Assembly (NCBI GenBank): GCA_949502025.1
Contig: CATBCG010000058.1
Coordinates: 1 to 62,352 of the forward strand
Reading direction: 5' to 3'
Source: MGBC131033 sp910585655
GTDB taxonomy: Bacteria > Bacillota > Clostridia > Lachnospirales > Lachnospiraceae
DNA: 62,352 bases
Shown one piece after another: positions 16,345 to 24,507 of the stretch. The notes under the pieces are model-generated. The model saw only the letters and a program-made list of their open reading frames with translations. It was not told the DNA's origin and made no database searches. How positions within the stretch are numbered: position 1 is the stretch's first letter; each line of letters starts with the position of its first letter. The position numbers and the translations under genes are program-made.

Positions 16345-16752
16345 ATGATAGCTACGAAAAAAACTTACGACACGCCGCACAGGGAATGCATTGTCAAGAC
16401 CCGTCTGACCAAGGAAGAACGGCAGGACTTTGAGGAAAAATGCAGGACGCTTTCCATAAGCCAGTCTGAGTATCTTCGTCAGGCAATCTTTTATGGCAAG
16501 GTATCCACGACTATCAAGGTAACAGCAAACAATGAGGAAATGCTTACGGCAGTATCAAATCTGGTGGCGCAGTACGGGAAGATTGGCAGCAACTTAAACC
16601 AGATTGCCAGACACCTAAATGAGTACGGCTTTCCCTACCGGGAACTTGCCGCTGAATTGAAAGGATTTGCCGCTGACCTTGCCGCTTTGAAATTTGAAGT
16701 GCTGAAAGTGATTGGGGAAGCCTATGGCAACGATAAAACATATCAGCTCTAA
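16345..16752 (+). CDS. mobC: Plasmid mobilisation relaxosome protein MobC
   Basis: This 135-residue DNA-binding accessory protein has an N-terminal ribbon-helix-helix-like stretch (VKTRLTKEERQDFEEKC) and a C-terminal MobC motif (GSNLNQIARHLNEYG). It helps the relaxase open oriT. AAAGGAG lies upstream of ATG 16345; the TTG at 16330 is part of that ribosome site. Its end overlaps the relaxase start at 16724 by 29 bases. It appears intact, unlike its partner. Confidence 0.88.
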   Translation: MIATKKTYDTPHRECIVKTRLTKEERQDFEEKCRTLSISQSEYLRQAIFYGKVSTTIKVTANNEEMLTAVSNLVAQYGKIGSNLNQIARHLNEYGFPYRELAAELKGFAADLAALKFEVLKVIGEAYGNDKTYQL

Positions 16753-18883
16753 AAATGCAGATTACGGAGCCGCAAAACAATATCTGACATTTGAACATGA
16801 CGAGTTTACCATGAAGCCGGTAAGGGATAAAGCCGGGAGAATGGTTCCCCGTGAAGGTTATCGGATCGACACTTTGAATTGCGGGGATGAAGATTTTGCT
16901 GTCTCCTGTCTGCGGGCAAACATGTAGTATAAAAAGAACAGCCAGCGGCAGGATATAAAGAACCACCACTATATCATCAGTTTTGACCCAAGAGCCGCCG
17001 CTGACAACGGGCTGACTGTAGAGAAAGCGCAAGAATTAGGGATGGAGTATTGCCGGAAGCATTTTCCCGGACATCAGGCGCTTGTCTGTACCCACCCGGA
17101 CGGGCATAACCACTCCGGCAACATCCATGTGCATATCGTCATCAATTCTTTGCGCATCCATGAAGTGGAACGGAAAGCCTATATGGATAGGTCGTGTGAC
17201 ATACAGGCAGGCGCAAAGCACCGCTGTACCGCTTCTGCCATGCGGTATTTCCGAAGCGAGGTCATGGAGATGTGCCAGCGTGAGGGACTGCATCAGATTG
17301 ATTTACTGAACGGCGGTAGGGAGAAGATTACCGAGCGTGAATATTGGGCGAAAAAACGTGGACAGGCGGAGAAAGATGTCCTGAATAAAAAAATAATTGC
17401 AGACGGACTTACCCCAAGACAGCCGAAGTTTGAAACGGAGAAAGAATTGTTACGGCAGTCTATCCGGTCAGTGCTTTCTACGGCAGTGTCCTTTGAAGAT
17501 TTTTCTGCAAAGCTCATGCAGGATTACGGGATTGCAGTCAAAGAAAGCCGGGGGAGATACAGCTACCTTACCCCAGACAGAACTAAGCCGATCACTGCCC
17601 GGAAGCTGGGAACGGATTTTGACAAAGATACGGTATTGTCTGTCCTTGCTGAAAATGCCTCCAGAACCATCCAAAAGGAGGAATCCGGACAAAACCACAG
17701 GGACAGCGTGGCAGAACGTCTGAAATGCCGTAAAACGCTTAAAACTGCACCAAATCAGAACAGTGTGCAGCGCATGGTTGATATTCCGGCAAAAATGAGC
17801 GAGGGCAAGGGCAAAGGATATGAATGGTGGGCGAAAGGCTTCAACCTTCAGCAGATGTCCCAGACCATGATTTACCTTGAAGAGTGCGGTTTCTCCTGTC
17901 CAGAAGATTTAGATACAGCCATAAAGGAATCTTTCGACAGGCAGAGGGCGCTTTCAAAAGAAATGAAATCTATGGAAAAGAAGATTGCGGACAATAAAGA
18001 GCTGATTCGGCAGGCAATCGTCTACCGTAAAACCAAGCCAGCCTATGACGCCTTGAAAAAAGCGAGAAAGCCCGAACGCTACCGGGAAGAGAACCGGGCA
18101 GACCTTGCCTTGTTTGAAGCGGCGGGACGATATTTTAAGGAACGGGGGATGACAAAATTCCCTGCCATAGCAAAAATCCAAGCAGAAAACGAATCCCTGC
18201 TATCCCGGAAAAATGCCATTTACAGCGAATACCGAGGGCAGAAAACAAAAACAGAAGAATTGCGTCGTGTGAAATCCAACATTGACGCAATGTTGGGACA
18301 GAAATACAAGCCGCAGAGACGGCAGGAACAAGAACCACAGAGAATGAAAACAGGAGGAACTATGCAATTTACCAAGAGTGAACTAGAGATAATTTACAAA
18401 TATGCAGCTACGACAAAAGAAGATACGGTTAAGGCCATGAAAGAAACATTAGCTACTACCGAGGATAAATTGACTTACATCATCATAAGGAATGCCGCTG
18501 AAAAGCTTAAGAAGCTGCCAGAGCCGGAATGCAGTCGTTTCATAGCGGAGAATAAAGCGCATCACATAGAAAAAAGTGAGCGGTCGGTCTTACGGCGGCT
18601 TGCCGAAGCAAAGGAACGTGTCAAACAGCCTGTCCTGCAGGGGCATGACCTGTCGGGGATAGAAAGGTTTCAGTCAGATACCCGTCACATGGTAGTCCTG
18701 GATGTGTTGAACAATGACAGTCCTGTCGGGTTTAAAGGGGAGAGATACCGGTTCTTTCTCTCTGATGCAGGATACTGCAACACCAGAGCCAGTGAAAAGC
18801 GTGGGGAGATTAAAATTAAAAGCCATGCCGATGTAGTTGCCGGAAAGCTGTATCCCGATAAAAAGGCAGAACATGACAGATAA
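16724..18883 (+). pseudogene. Relaxase (MobA/VirD2-type) with in-frame amber codon
   Basis: The reading frame from ATG 16724 to 18883 is open for 719 codons except for TAG at 16925-16927 (codon 68). Homology-like sequence continues on both sides: MATIKHISSKNADYGAAKQY before it, and NHHYIISFDPRAAADNGLTV after it. The catalytic histidine motif HPDGHNHSGNIHVH (residues 124-137) lies beyond the stop. The first 67 residues alone cannot be active, and restarting at ATG 17042 would lose the N-terminus. Unless the amber is read through, the element cannot mobilise itself. The C-terminal ~173 residues resemble a fused TTRAP-type accessory protein. Confidence 0.85.
18362..18883 (+). CDS. TTRAP-like C-terminal segment, possibly translated on its own
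   Basis: This segment lies in frame with the relaxase. It starts MQFTKSELEIIYKYAATTKE, which resembles the N-terminus of transposon-transfer assisting (TTRAP) proteins, usually a separate gene after the relaxase. AGGAGG at 18352-18357 lies 4 bases before ATG 18362, so a 173-residue product could be made independently. The C-terminal half (residues about 100-173) is not recognised. It may be a fusion by loss of a stop codon. Independent expression is unproven. Confidence 0.4.
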   Translation: MQFTKSELEIIYKYAATTKEDTVKAMKETLATTEDKLTYIIIRNAAEKLKKLPEPECSRFIAENKAHHIEKSERSVLRRLAEAKERVKQPVLQGHDLSGIERFQSDTRHMVVLDVLNNDSPVGFKGERYRFFLSDAGYCNTRASEKRGEIKIKSHADVVAGKLYPDKKAEHDR

Positions 18884-19619
18884 TGGCTGCGGGAGGAAGG
18901 CGGGAAACCAAGGGGAACCACAGGAACATAAGTCAGTAAATCCGACAGAAGATCAGGGAACCGGATATATCGGGGCAGATACGCATTTACCGCCCTATCT
19001 CCCCTATCCCCGGTTCCTACTGAAAATGGAAATTACACAGACAGCAAAGTTTTTGTATGCGTTGCTTTTAGATCGCGCCACCTTATCACAGAGGAATGGA
19101 TGGCTAGATGAATCCGGCAGGACATATATTATATTTCCGGTGGCAGCGATAGCGGATGCGCTGGATAGAAGCCTGTCAACGGTGAAAGAAGCATTGAACG
19201 AATTAGACCGTGCCGGACTTCTGGAAAGGAAACGGCAGGGATTTTCCGCAGCAAACCACCAGTATGTAAAGCTGCCGCCAGTAGCCCAGATTTCTGTACC
19301 TATGGAGTCCGAAAATCCGTACCTCATAAGTCCGGAAAACCGGACTACTGACAGCCAGAAAACTGGACTTATGAAGTCCGGAAAACTGGCCTCTAACAAC
19401 TATAATATAAACAAAACAATAGAGAGCCAAACAAAGAGAGTGAATGGGGGACGCACCGCCCACGGCAGGTATTGTAATATCGTCCTCTCCAAAGAAGATT
19501 TTTCGGAATTGGAAAAGGAATATCCCGGCAGGTTACAGCGGTTTATAGAGGAAATGAGCCGTTATCTTGCCGCAACCGGGAAAAGCTATCACAACTATGC
19601 CGCCGCCATACGGATATGA
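18873..19619 (+). CDS. Replication initiator protein A (RepA_N-like), 3'-truncated by TGA
   Basis: A 248-residue product with a winged-helix region (IFPVAAIADALDRSLSTVKE, ALNELDRAGLLERKRQGF) preceded by YPRFLLKMEITQTAKFLYALL, typical of initiators on Clostridial mobile elements. It ends HNYAAAIRI-TGA at 19617. Family members read AIRIW at this point. The same frame continues open (ADNDRKGNAAQGIPDYEYKE then GESL) to TGA at 19692, overlapping the next ATG. A TGG-to-TGA change has probably removed about 25 C-terminal residues. The start ATG 18873 overlaps the relaxase end. Confidence 0.75.
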   Translation: MTDNGCGRKAGNQGEPQEHKSVNPTEDQGTGYIGADTHLPPYLPYPRFLLKMEITQTAKFLYALLLDRATLSQRNGWLDESGRTYIIFPVAAIADALDRSLSTVKEALNELDRAGLLERKRQGFSAANHQYVKLPPVAQISVPMESENPYLISPENRTTDSQKTGLMKSGKLASNNYNINKTIESQTKRVNGGRTAHGRYCNIVLSKEDFSELEKEYPGRLQRFIEEMSRYLAATGKSYHNYAAAIRI

Positions 19620-19690
19620 GCGGACAATGACAGGAAGGGAAATGCCGCACAGGGTATTCCCGATTATGAATATAAGGAGGGCGAGAGCCT

Positions 19691-20527
19691 ATGATTTTAG
19701 ACGATACAAAGGAGACAATGGTTCCGATGGATACAGAGCCGGAAAACGGCGATTACACAGGGGAGGACGGGCTTTTATACTGTGGTGTCTGCCATACGCC
19801 GAAAGAAGCCTATTTCCCGGAGGGAAAGACGCTTTTCGGGCGTGACCACCATCCGTTAGAATGTGAGTGCCAGAGAAAGGAGCGGGAAAAGCGGGAAGCC
19901 GAAGAACGGCAGAGGGAGCATGAAGCCGCCGTGGAACGGTTAAAGGACATCGGGTTCACAGACAGTAGCATGAAAAGATGGACATTTGATAATGACAACA
20001 GAAGAAACCCACAGATGAGATTTGCACATATCTATGTGGAGCATTGGGAAGAAATGCGGGCAGAAAGCCGTGGCTATCTTCTGTGGGGGAATGTCGGCAC
20101 AGGAAAGACCTACCTTGCAGGATGTATTGCAAATGCGTTGATGGAGCGGGAAATCCCGGTACGGATGACGAACTTTGCCGCCATACTAAACGATCTGACA
20201 GGCACATTAAACGGGAGAAATGCCTACATAGAGCGGTTGTGTAGCTTTCCTCTCTTGATACTGGATGATTTTGGGATGGAGAGGGGAACGGAATACGGTT
20301 TGGAGCAGGTTTATAACGTGATAGACAGCCGCTACCGAAGCCATAGACCATTGATTGTTACTACGAATCTGACGTTATCAGAACTGCAAAATCCGGCAGA
20401 CAGGGCGCACCAGAGAATTTATGACAGGGTACTTGCTATGTGTATGCCAATCTGTTGTTTCGGAATAAATTTCTGTAAGGAACAGGCGCAAAAGAATATG
20501 GAATATCTGAAAGGAATGTTGAAATAG
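19691..20527 (+). CDS. DnaC/IstB-like ATPase (replicative helicase loader type)
   Basis: This 278-residue protein has an N-terminal Cys-rich segment (CGVCHTPKEAYF, CECQRKERE) that may bind zinc. A coiled stretch and an AAA+ domain follow: Walker A GNVGTGKTYLAG (about 131-142), Walker B LLILDDFGMERG and sensor TTNLTLSEL. It would load helicase at the element's origin, working with the initiator encoded just upstream. Its ATG overlapped the ancestral stop of that gene (ATGA), the normal coupling in these modules. It appears intact. Confidence 0.85.
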   Translation: MILDDTKETMVPMDTEPENGDYTGEDGLLYCGVCHTPKEAYFPEGKTLFGRDHHPLECECQRKEREKREAEERQREHEAAVERLKDIGFTDSSMKRWTFDNDNRRNPQMRFAHIYVEHWEEMRAESRGYLLWGNVGTGKTYLAGCIANALMEREIPVRMTNFAAILNDLTGTLNGRNAYIERLCSFPLLILDDFGMERGTEYGLEQVYNVIDSRYRSHRPLIVTTNLTLSELQNPADRAHQRIYDRVLAMCMPICCFGINFCKEQAQKNMEYLKGMLK

Positions 20528-20664
20528 TAGAAATGTAGATAGATAATATCAGTTTACGCCAAATCGTATGTTGAAAAATGAATGAAAAGTATAGGACTAT
20601 TTTAGAAGGCGTTTTCATAGTTATGAAAAAAGAGACAAGCTGGTAAGCAGGAGGTGGTTTCACT

Positions 20665-20844
20665 ATCGCTAATAAAACAAAGCTTCATTTTCATTTTCAT
20701 AATCCTAATTCAGCAGAGGAAACCGCTAATTACATAGCAAAAATATTTATTGAGGTCAATCAGGTTAAAATTGACCAAGTGTTACGGGAAACTGCAGAAA
20801 AAATGAAAACACAAGGTGAAGAGAATCGGAGTCTTTCATGCTGA
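20665..20844 (+). CDS. Small His-rich element protein with ATC start codon
   Basis: A 59-codon frame reads ANKTKLHFHFHNPNSAEETA after its first codon and ends NRSLSC. AGGAGGT (20649-20655), a perfect ribosome site, lies 9 bases before ATC 20665. No ATG, GTG or TTG precedes it in frame back to a stop at 20644. It looks like a conserved small cargo protein of such elements (HFHFHNPN motif), with its ATG changed to ATC. ATC can initiate weakly, so it may be poorly expressed or dead. The function is unknown. Its stop lies in the terminator hairpin at 20828. Confidence 0.55.
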   Translation: MANKTKLHFHFHNPNSAEETANYIAKIFIEVNQVKIDQVLRETAEKMKTQGEENRSLSC

Positions 20845-20858
20845 AAGGCTCCATTTTA
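20828..20858 (+). terminator. Terminator after the mobilisation/replication module
   Basis: GGAG-T-CTTTCA pairs with TGAAAG-G-CTCC around TGC, followed by ATTTTAT. It separates the old mobile module from the AT-rich RloAB cargo. Confidence 0.7.
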
Positions 20859-20910
20859 TCATGAAAAGAATGATAAACATATAAATATGAGATTTTTTCT
20901 CAAATTTATA

Positions 20911-20938
20911 TTGTAAAATACGATGAGATGTGTATAAT
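20911..20938 (+). promoter_or_regulatory. SigA promoter of the rloAB cargo
   Basis: TTGTAA (20911-20916), 16-bp spacer, TATAAT (20933-20938) with TG directly before the -10. It lies 25 bases before the first ATG. Confidence 0.7.
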
Positions 20939-20963
20939 AGAATAAAGAATGGAGGTAGCAGCT

Positions 20964-22190
20964 ATGTTGTGTCAATTTACAGTTAAGAATTATAAAAGCA
21001 TACGGGATGAGATAACATTCGATATGCAGGCAGCCGCGATTTCAGAACATGATAATAAAGTTATTAAAGATATAGATGGGGAGTTGTTTTTGCCAATTTC
21101 TGCGATTTATGGTCCTAATGGAGGCGGAAAATCTAATGTTTTAGAAGCATTGCATACATTGGACTCCAAAGTGTTAAGACCGCTCTGCGCTACTTGTGAT
21201 AAGGTTGATTGCGATTATAAAGCCCGTAAAATCCCGGTAGAACCATTTGCATTTTCTGAACAGGCGAAAGAAGAACCTACGGAATTTGAATTATTTTTTA
21301 GAACAGCAAAAGCAGAGTATCGTTATATTCTTCATGTGAAAGAGGAGAACATTGTTTATGAAAGTCTTGATCGAGTGAAAATGGATACGGGAAGACGTTC
21401 GGCACTTTTCAGAAGAGATACAGATTCAACAGAATTAAAAGGGATTTTTGGAAGACTAAAGATAAGCGAGGATCTTTCAGCAACCTTGCCGCTGATTTCT
21501 TATCTTGGGATTACTTACAAGAAAAATGAGGTTGTAAGTGATGTATTGAAGTGGTTTGAAGATGCTATTGATTTTCTGAATTACGGAAATCCCTATCAGG
21601 AACTGAGAACAGCGATAGCAAAGTCCGAAGATATAAAACATTTAGTATTAAATATGATTAAAGAGATGGATTTGGATATCGAAGATTTTAGAATTGAAGA
21701 AAAGGATAATGACCGCATTGAGATTTTTACAAAGCATACTGTAGATGGGTATAGTGCAGAAATCACATTGTCGGAAGAATCCAGTGGTACAAGAAAATTG
21801 TTCGGGTTACTTCCGTTCATTGCAAAAAGCCTGATTTATGGAACTACGCTGGTCATAGATGAGCTGGACGCAAAGATTCATCCAGTATTACTGCAATATG
21901 TAATTAAGCTGTTTACAGATATGAGTATAAACAAGAAGGGCGGGCAGTTAATTTTTACTTCACATGATCTGTCTACCATGAATAACGAAGTATTCAGGAG
22001 AGACGAAATCTGGTTTGTGGCAAAGGGAAGAGGGCAGAATTCAGGATTATATTCTCTGGTTGAGTTTAAGAATGATAAGGGAGAATCTGTTCGTAAGGAC
22101 GCAAAGTATGATAAACAGTATTTGGAAGGAAAATATGGTGCGGATCCTTATCTGAAAAAGATTATAGATTGGAGTGATGTAGGTGCCTAA
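20964..22190 (+). CDS. RloA/AbiLi-like AAA ATPase (anti-phage defence)
   Basis: This 408-residue SMC/OLD-like ATPase has FTVKNYKSIRDEITFDM at its N-terminus and Walker A GPNGGGKS at residues 50-57. It has ABC-type signature sequence LSEESSGTRKL, Walker B TLVIDELDAKIHP and switch FTSHDLSTM. With the downstream RloB it forms the two-gene RloAB/AbiL type of abortive-infection system, related in design to PARIS (ATPase sensor plus TOPRIM effector). GGAGGT lies 7 bases before ATG 20964. Its end overlaps the rloB GTG start by 8 bases. The phage trigger cannot be inferred. Confidence 0.82.
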   Translation: MLCQFTVKNYKSIRDEITFDMQAAAISEHDNKVIKDIDGELFLPISAIYGPNGGGKSNVLEALHTLDSKVLRPLCATCDKVDCDYKARKIPVEPFAFSEQAKEEPTEFELFFRTAKAEYRYILHVKEENIVYESLDRVKMDTGRRSALFRRDTDSTELKGIFGRLKISEDLSATLPLISYLGITYKKNEVVSDVLKWFEDAIDFLNYGNPYQELRTAIAKSEDIKHLVLNMIKEMDLDIEDFRIEEKDNDRIEIFTKHTVDGYSAEITLSEESSGTRKLFGLLPFIAKSLIYGTTLVIDELDAKIHPVLLQYVIKLFTDMSINKKGGQLIFTSHDLSTMNNEVFRRDEIWFVAKGRGQNSGLYSLVEFKNDKGESVRKDAKYDKQYLEGKYGADPYLKKIIDWSDVGA

Positions 22191-22881
22191 AAAAGCAGGA
22201 ATGGAGGCATGGAAGAAGAAACGCCGTCAAGAACATCTGGAGAAGAAAAAGTACCGTTATTATATATTCTGTGAGGGCGAACAGACGGAGCCCCAATACT
22301 TTGCAGGTTTTAAGCGTTTGATTGAAGAGAATCCAATTTATAAGGATATGGTGCTGATAGAAATAGAGCCTTGTGCTTCAGAGACAATGCGCGTAATTGG
22401 TATGGCTGAGAGATATGTGAAAAAGAATAAGATACAAAAGGGACAGATTTGGTGTGTGTATGATAAAGACAGTTTTCCGGCGGATGATTTCAACGGTGTG
22501 GTTTTGCGTGCTGAGCGATTGAATAAAGAGAGTCCTGAATTACAGTATCATACGGCGTGGAGCAATGAGTGTATTGAGTTTTGGTTTCTTTTACATTTCG
22601 CTTATTATACATCAAATAATCATAGGACGGAGTATATTTCTTTTTTGAATGATAAATTCAGAGAGCTTGGGATTGGGAAATATCAGAAAAATATGAAGAA
22701 TATTTTTGATATTTTGATGGAGAAAGGAAAACCTAAGTTGGCAATACGGTATGCAAAACGGATTATAAAAGATGGACAAGGTAAGACACCGACAGAAATT
22801 GCACCAGGGACAAAAGTGTATGAACTTGTGGAAGAACTGGTAAAGTATTTGCCAAATAAGGAACAGGCAATATTTAGATGA
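22183..22881 (+). CDS. RloB/AbiLii-like TOPRIM-fold effector
   Basis: This 232-residue protein starts with GTG (GGAG 8 bases upstream). Conserved RloB features are the basic N-terminus, FCEGEQTEPQYF (about residues 28-39) with the TOPRIM-type glutamate, the later VYDKDSF acidic motif and SNECIEFWFLLHF. In AbiL and PARIS-like systems this partner is the toxic nuclease-like effector released by the ATPase. Translational overlap with rloA ensures balanced synthesis. All motifs look intact, so the system is likely functional. Confidence 0.82.
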   Translation: MPKKAGMEAWKKKRRQEHLEKKKYRYYIFCEGEQTEPQYFAGFKRLIEENPIYKDMVLIEIEPCASETMRVIGMAERYVKKNKIQKGQIWCVYDKDSFPADDFNGVVLRAERLNKESPELQYHTAWSNECIEFWFLLHFAYYTSNNHRTEYISFLNDKFRELGIGKYQKNMKNIFDILMEKGKPKLAIRYAKRIIKDGQGKTPTEIAPGTKVYELVEELVKYLPNKEQAIFR

Positions 22882-23039
22882 AAATCTGATACAAGAAATA
22901 GCATTAATATTACTACGTGGAATAAATTTATTATTTGGGGGATACCAGAGCCTTCTTTTGAGTGAAATAGTGTGTTGGAAATAAGAGAGTGTAACAATTG
23001 TTGTTTATATTCAAGGATATTTTGTGGAGGATAAATTGT

Positions 23040-24371
23040 ATGGTTTTTTTATATGTCAATGATTTAATTCCAATTTTTATTGCAAGTATTTTGTTTTCAT
23101 CATTGGCAATGGTGCATCGTATATTAATTCCTACTAAATATAGCTCTTTTTTACAGTTTAAGCAAGAAGAAAATGAAATGAAAACGGCACAAAGTACAGT
23201 AATAAGAATTATATATTTAATTTTTGGAACATTGTTTTTGTATAAAATTGGAAATTTTACAGAGATGCAAATTGCAATGGGTATTTTTATATCATGTTTT
23301 TTAAATATATGGCCTGCAGTAATTGAATATCATTTGTTGAAAATTATAAAAAGCAAAACCGAATGGTTACTTTTACTAGGCTACCTTTTTTTTATTATAT
23401 TTTCGGTATTCGTAGAATTTGTAACTATAAGACTATTATTGCCTATTTTGTTAGGTGATGAAAGTATATATTGGCTTGATAATCAGGCGATTTCTTTGAT
23501 TATTTCTTTAATTGTGGTGGCAATTCCTATCCCTGTAGAAACTATCATTGCGAAATTTACACATGTTGTTATTGTACAAAGAGTTGATACATTTAGGGAA
23601 GAAGTCTATATATGTGAGAAGCAATTAAATATGGACTATACCAGTATTAATCTTAACAAATACAAAATTGATGATGTAGCAATGGACAATGATATAAATA
23701 TTGAATTAATAGAAACCATTATAAAATTAGAATGCTTGTATAGGGAGCGCCTATATTATCGTTTTGTTGAAAATGTTTTAACAAAATATTTCAGCAAATA
23801 TGCAATAAGAAAAGATATTTCCGTAGGAATAGCTCAAATAAAGATTTCTACTGCTCAAAAAATGTTACGTCAAAATCCAAACTTGTTTATTAAAAAAATA
23901 TGTAATGATGAAATAAATATAGAATTATGTGGTAAGTATATTAAAAGCATTATAGATGAATATTTCTATTTGAAAAATGTACAGGATTATTCTGTAAATA
24001 ATAATTTTATAGATATATATGATTATATCGCTTGTCAGTATTTAGGTGGAAATCCAGAGAATAAAGAAAAAACTATCCTGATTTATAGCGCAGTTCTACG
24101 GAGTGTTTTATCAGATTCACCGTTATATTATATTGGTTCTGATAATACGGATAGATTTTCAGTTAGTATAGTTGGTTCTGAAAAATTTTCTTATGAAAAG
24201 TATAAAGAAATAAAAGAACAAATTATATCTAATGGTAAAATATATAATGAAACATTTGTGGATTCCAAGGAATTTATAATAAAAATAGAAGTAATTTGTG
24301 GAGATACATATCAATTGACAGAAATTAGAAGAATTGCAGAAACATATAATTTGTCTATAACATTAGGATAG
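23040..24371 (+). CDS. Unknown membrane protein next to RloAB
   Basis: A 443-residue, AT-rich gene. Residues 1-190 contain about four or five hydrophobic helices; the remaining ~250 residues are hydrophilic. A segment VENVLTKYFSKYAIRKDISV then GIAQIKISTA has the spacing of the catalytic Glu and GxxQ of lysozyme-like folds. The predicted topology (cytoplasmic or not) is unclear and this likeness is weak. GGAGG (23026-23030) supports ATG 23040 over TTG 22998. It lies 158 bases after rloB and ends at a terminator. Its place in the cargo slot suggests a defence or toxin role, unproven. Confidence 0.55.
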   Translation: MVFLYVNDLIPIFIASILFSSLAMVHRILIPTKYSSFLQFKQEENEMKTAQSTVIRIIYLIFGTLFLYKIGNFTEMQIAMGIFISCFLNIWPAVIEYHLLKIIKSKTEWLLLLGYLFFIIFSVFVEFVTIRLLLPILLGDESIYWLDNQAISLIISLIVVAIPIPVETIIAKFTHVVIVQRVDTFREEVYICEKQLNMDYTSINLNKYKIDDVAMDNDINIELIETIIKLECLYRERLYYRFVENVLTKYFSKYAIRKDISVGIAQIKISTAQKMLRQNPNLFIKKICNDEINIELCGKYIKSIIDEYFYLKNVQDYSVNNNFIDIYDYIACQYLGGNPENKEKTILIYSAVLRSVLSDSPLYYIGSDNTDRFSVSIVGSEKFSYEKYKEIKEQIISNGKIYNETFVDSKEFIIKIEVICGDTYQLTEIRRIAETYNLSITLG

Positions 24372-24383
24372 AAATTTTATTCT

Positions 24384-24413
24384 AAAAACTTATCATTAAT
24401 AAGATAAGTTTTT
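24384..24413 (+). terminator. Terminator between cargo and recombinase
   Basis: AAAACTTATC and GATAAGTTTT form a stem around ATTAATAA, ending in a T-run. The recombinase therefore needs its own promoter. None with clear SigA, SigE or SigK boxes was recognised in 24414-24507. Confidence 0.75.
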
Positions 24414-24507
24414 GGCTAGCTAATAAGTAGTAATTTAGTAAGTTTTCTATTCTATATTCTATAAGATATGGATCGTTAAAAATAATATTACAGAGAGGTC
24501 ATTCAAT

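Noticed and set aside
17042..18883. Relaxase starting at ATG 17042 as an intact gene
   Set aside because: It lacks a ribosome site and would omit the conserved N-terminal ~106 codons that are still present in the same frame on both sides of the TAG.
24414..24507. A sporulation-type (SigE or SigK) promoter for the recombinase
   Set aside because: No CATACAAT or CATA-TA type -10 with a matching -35 was found; regulation of excision therefore cannot be inferred from this region.
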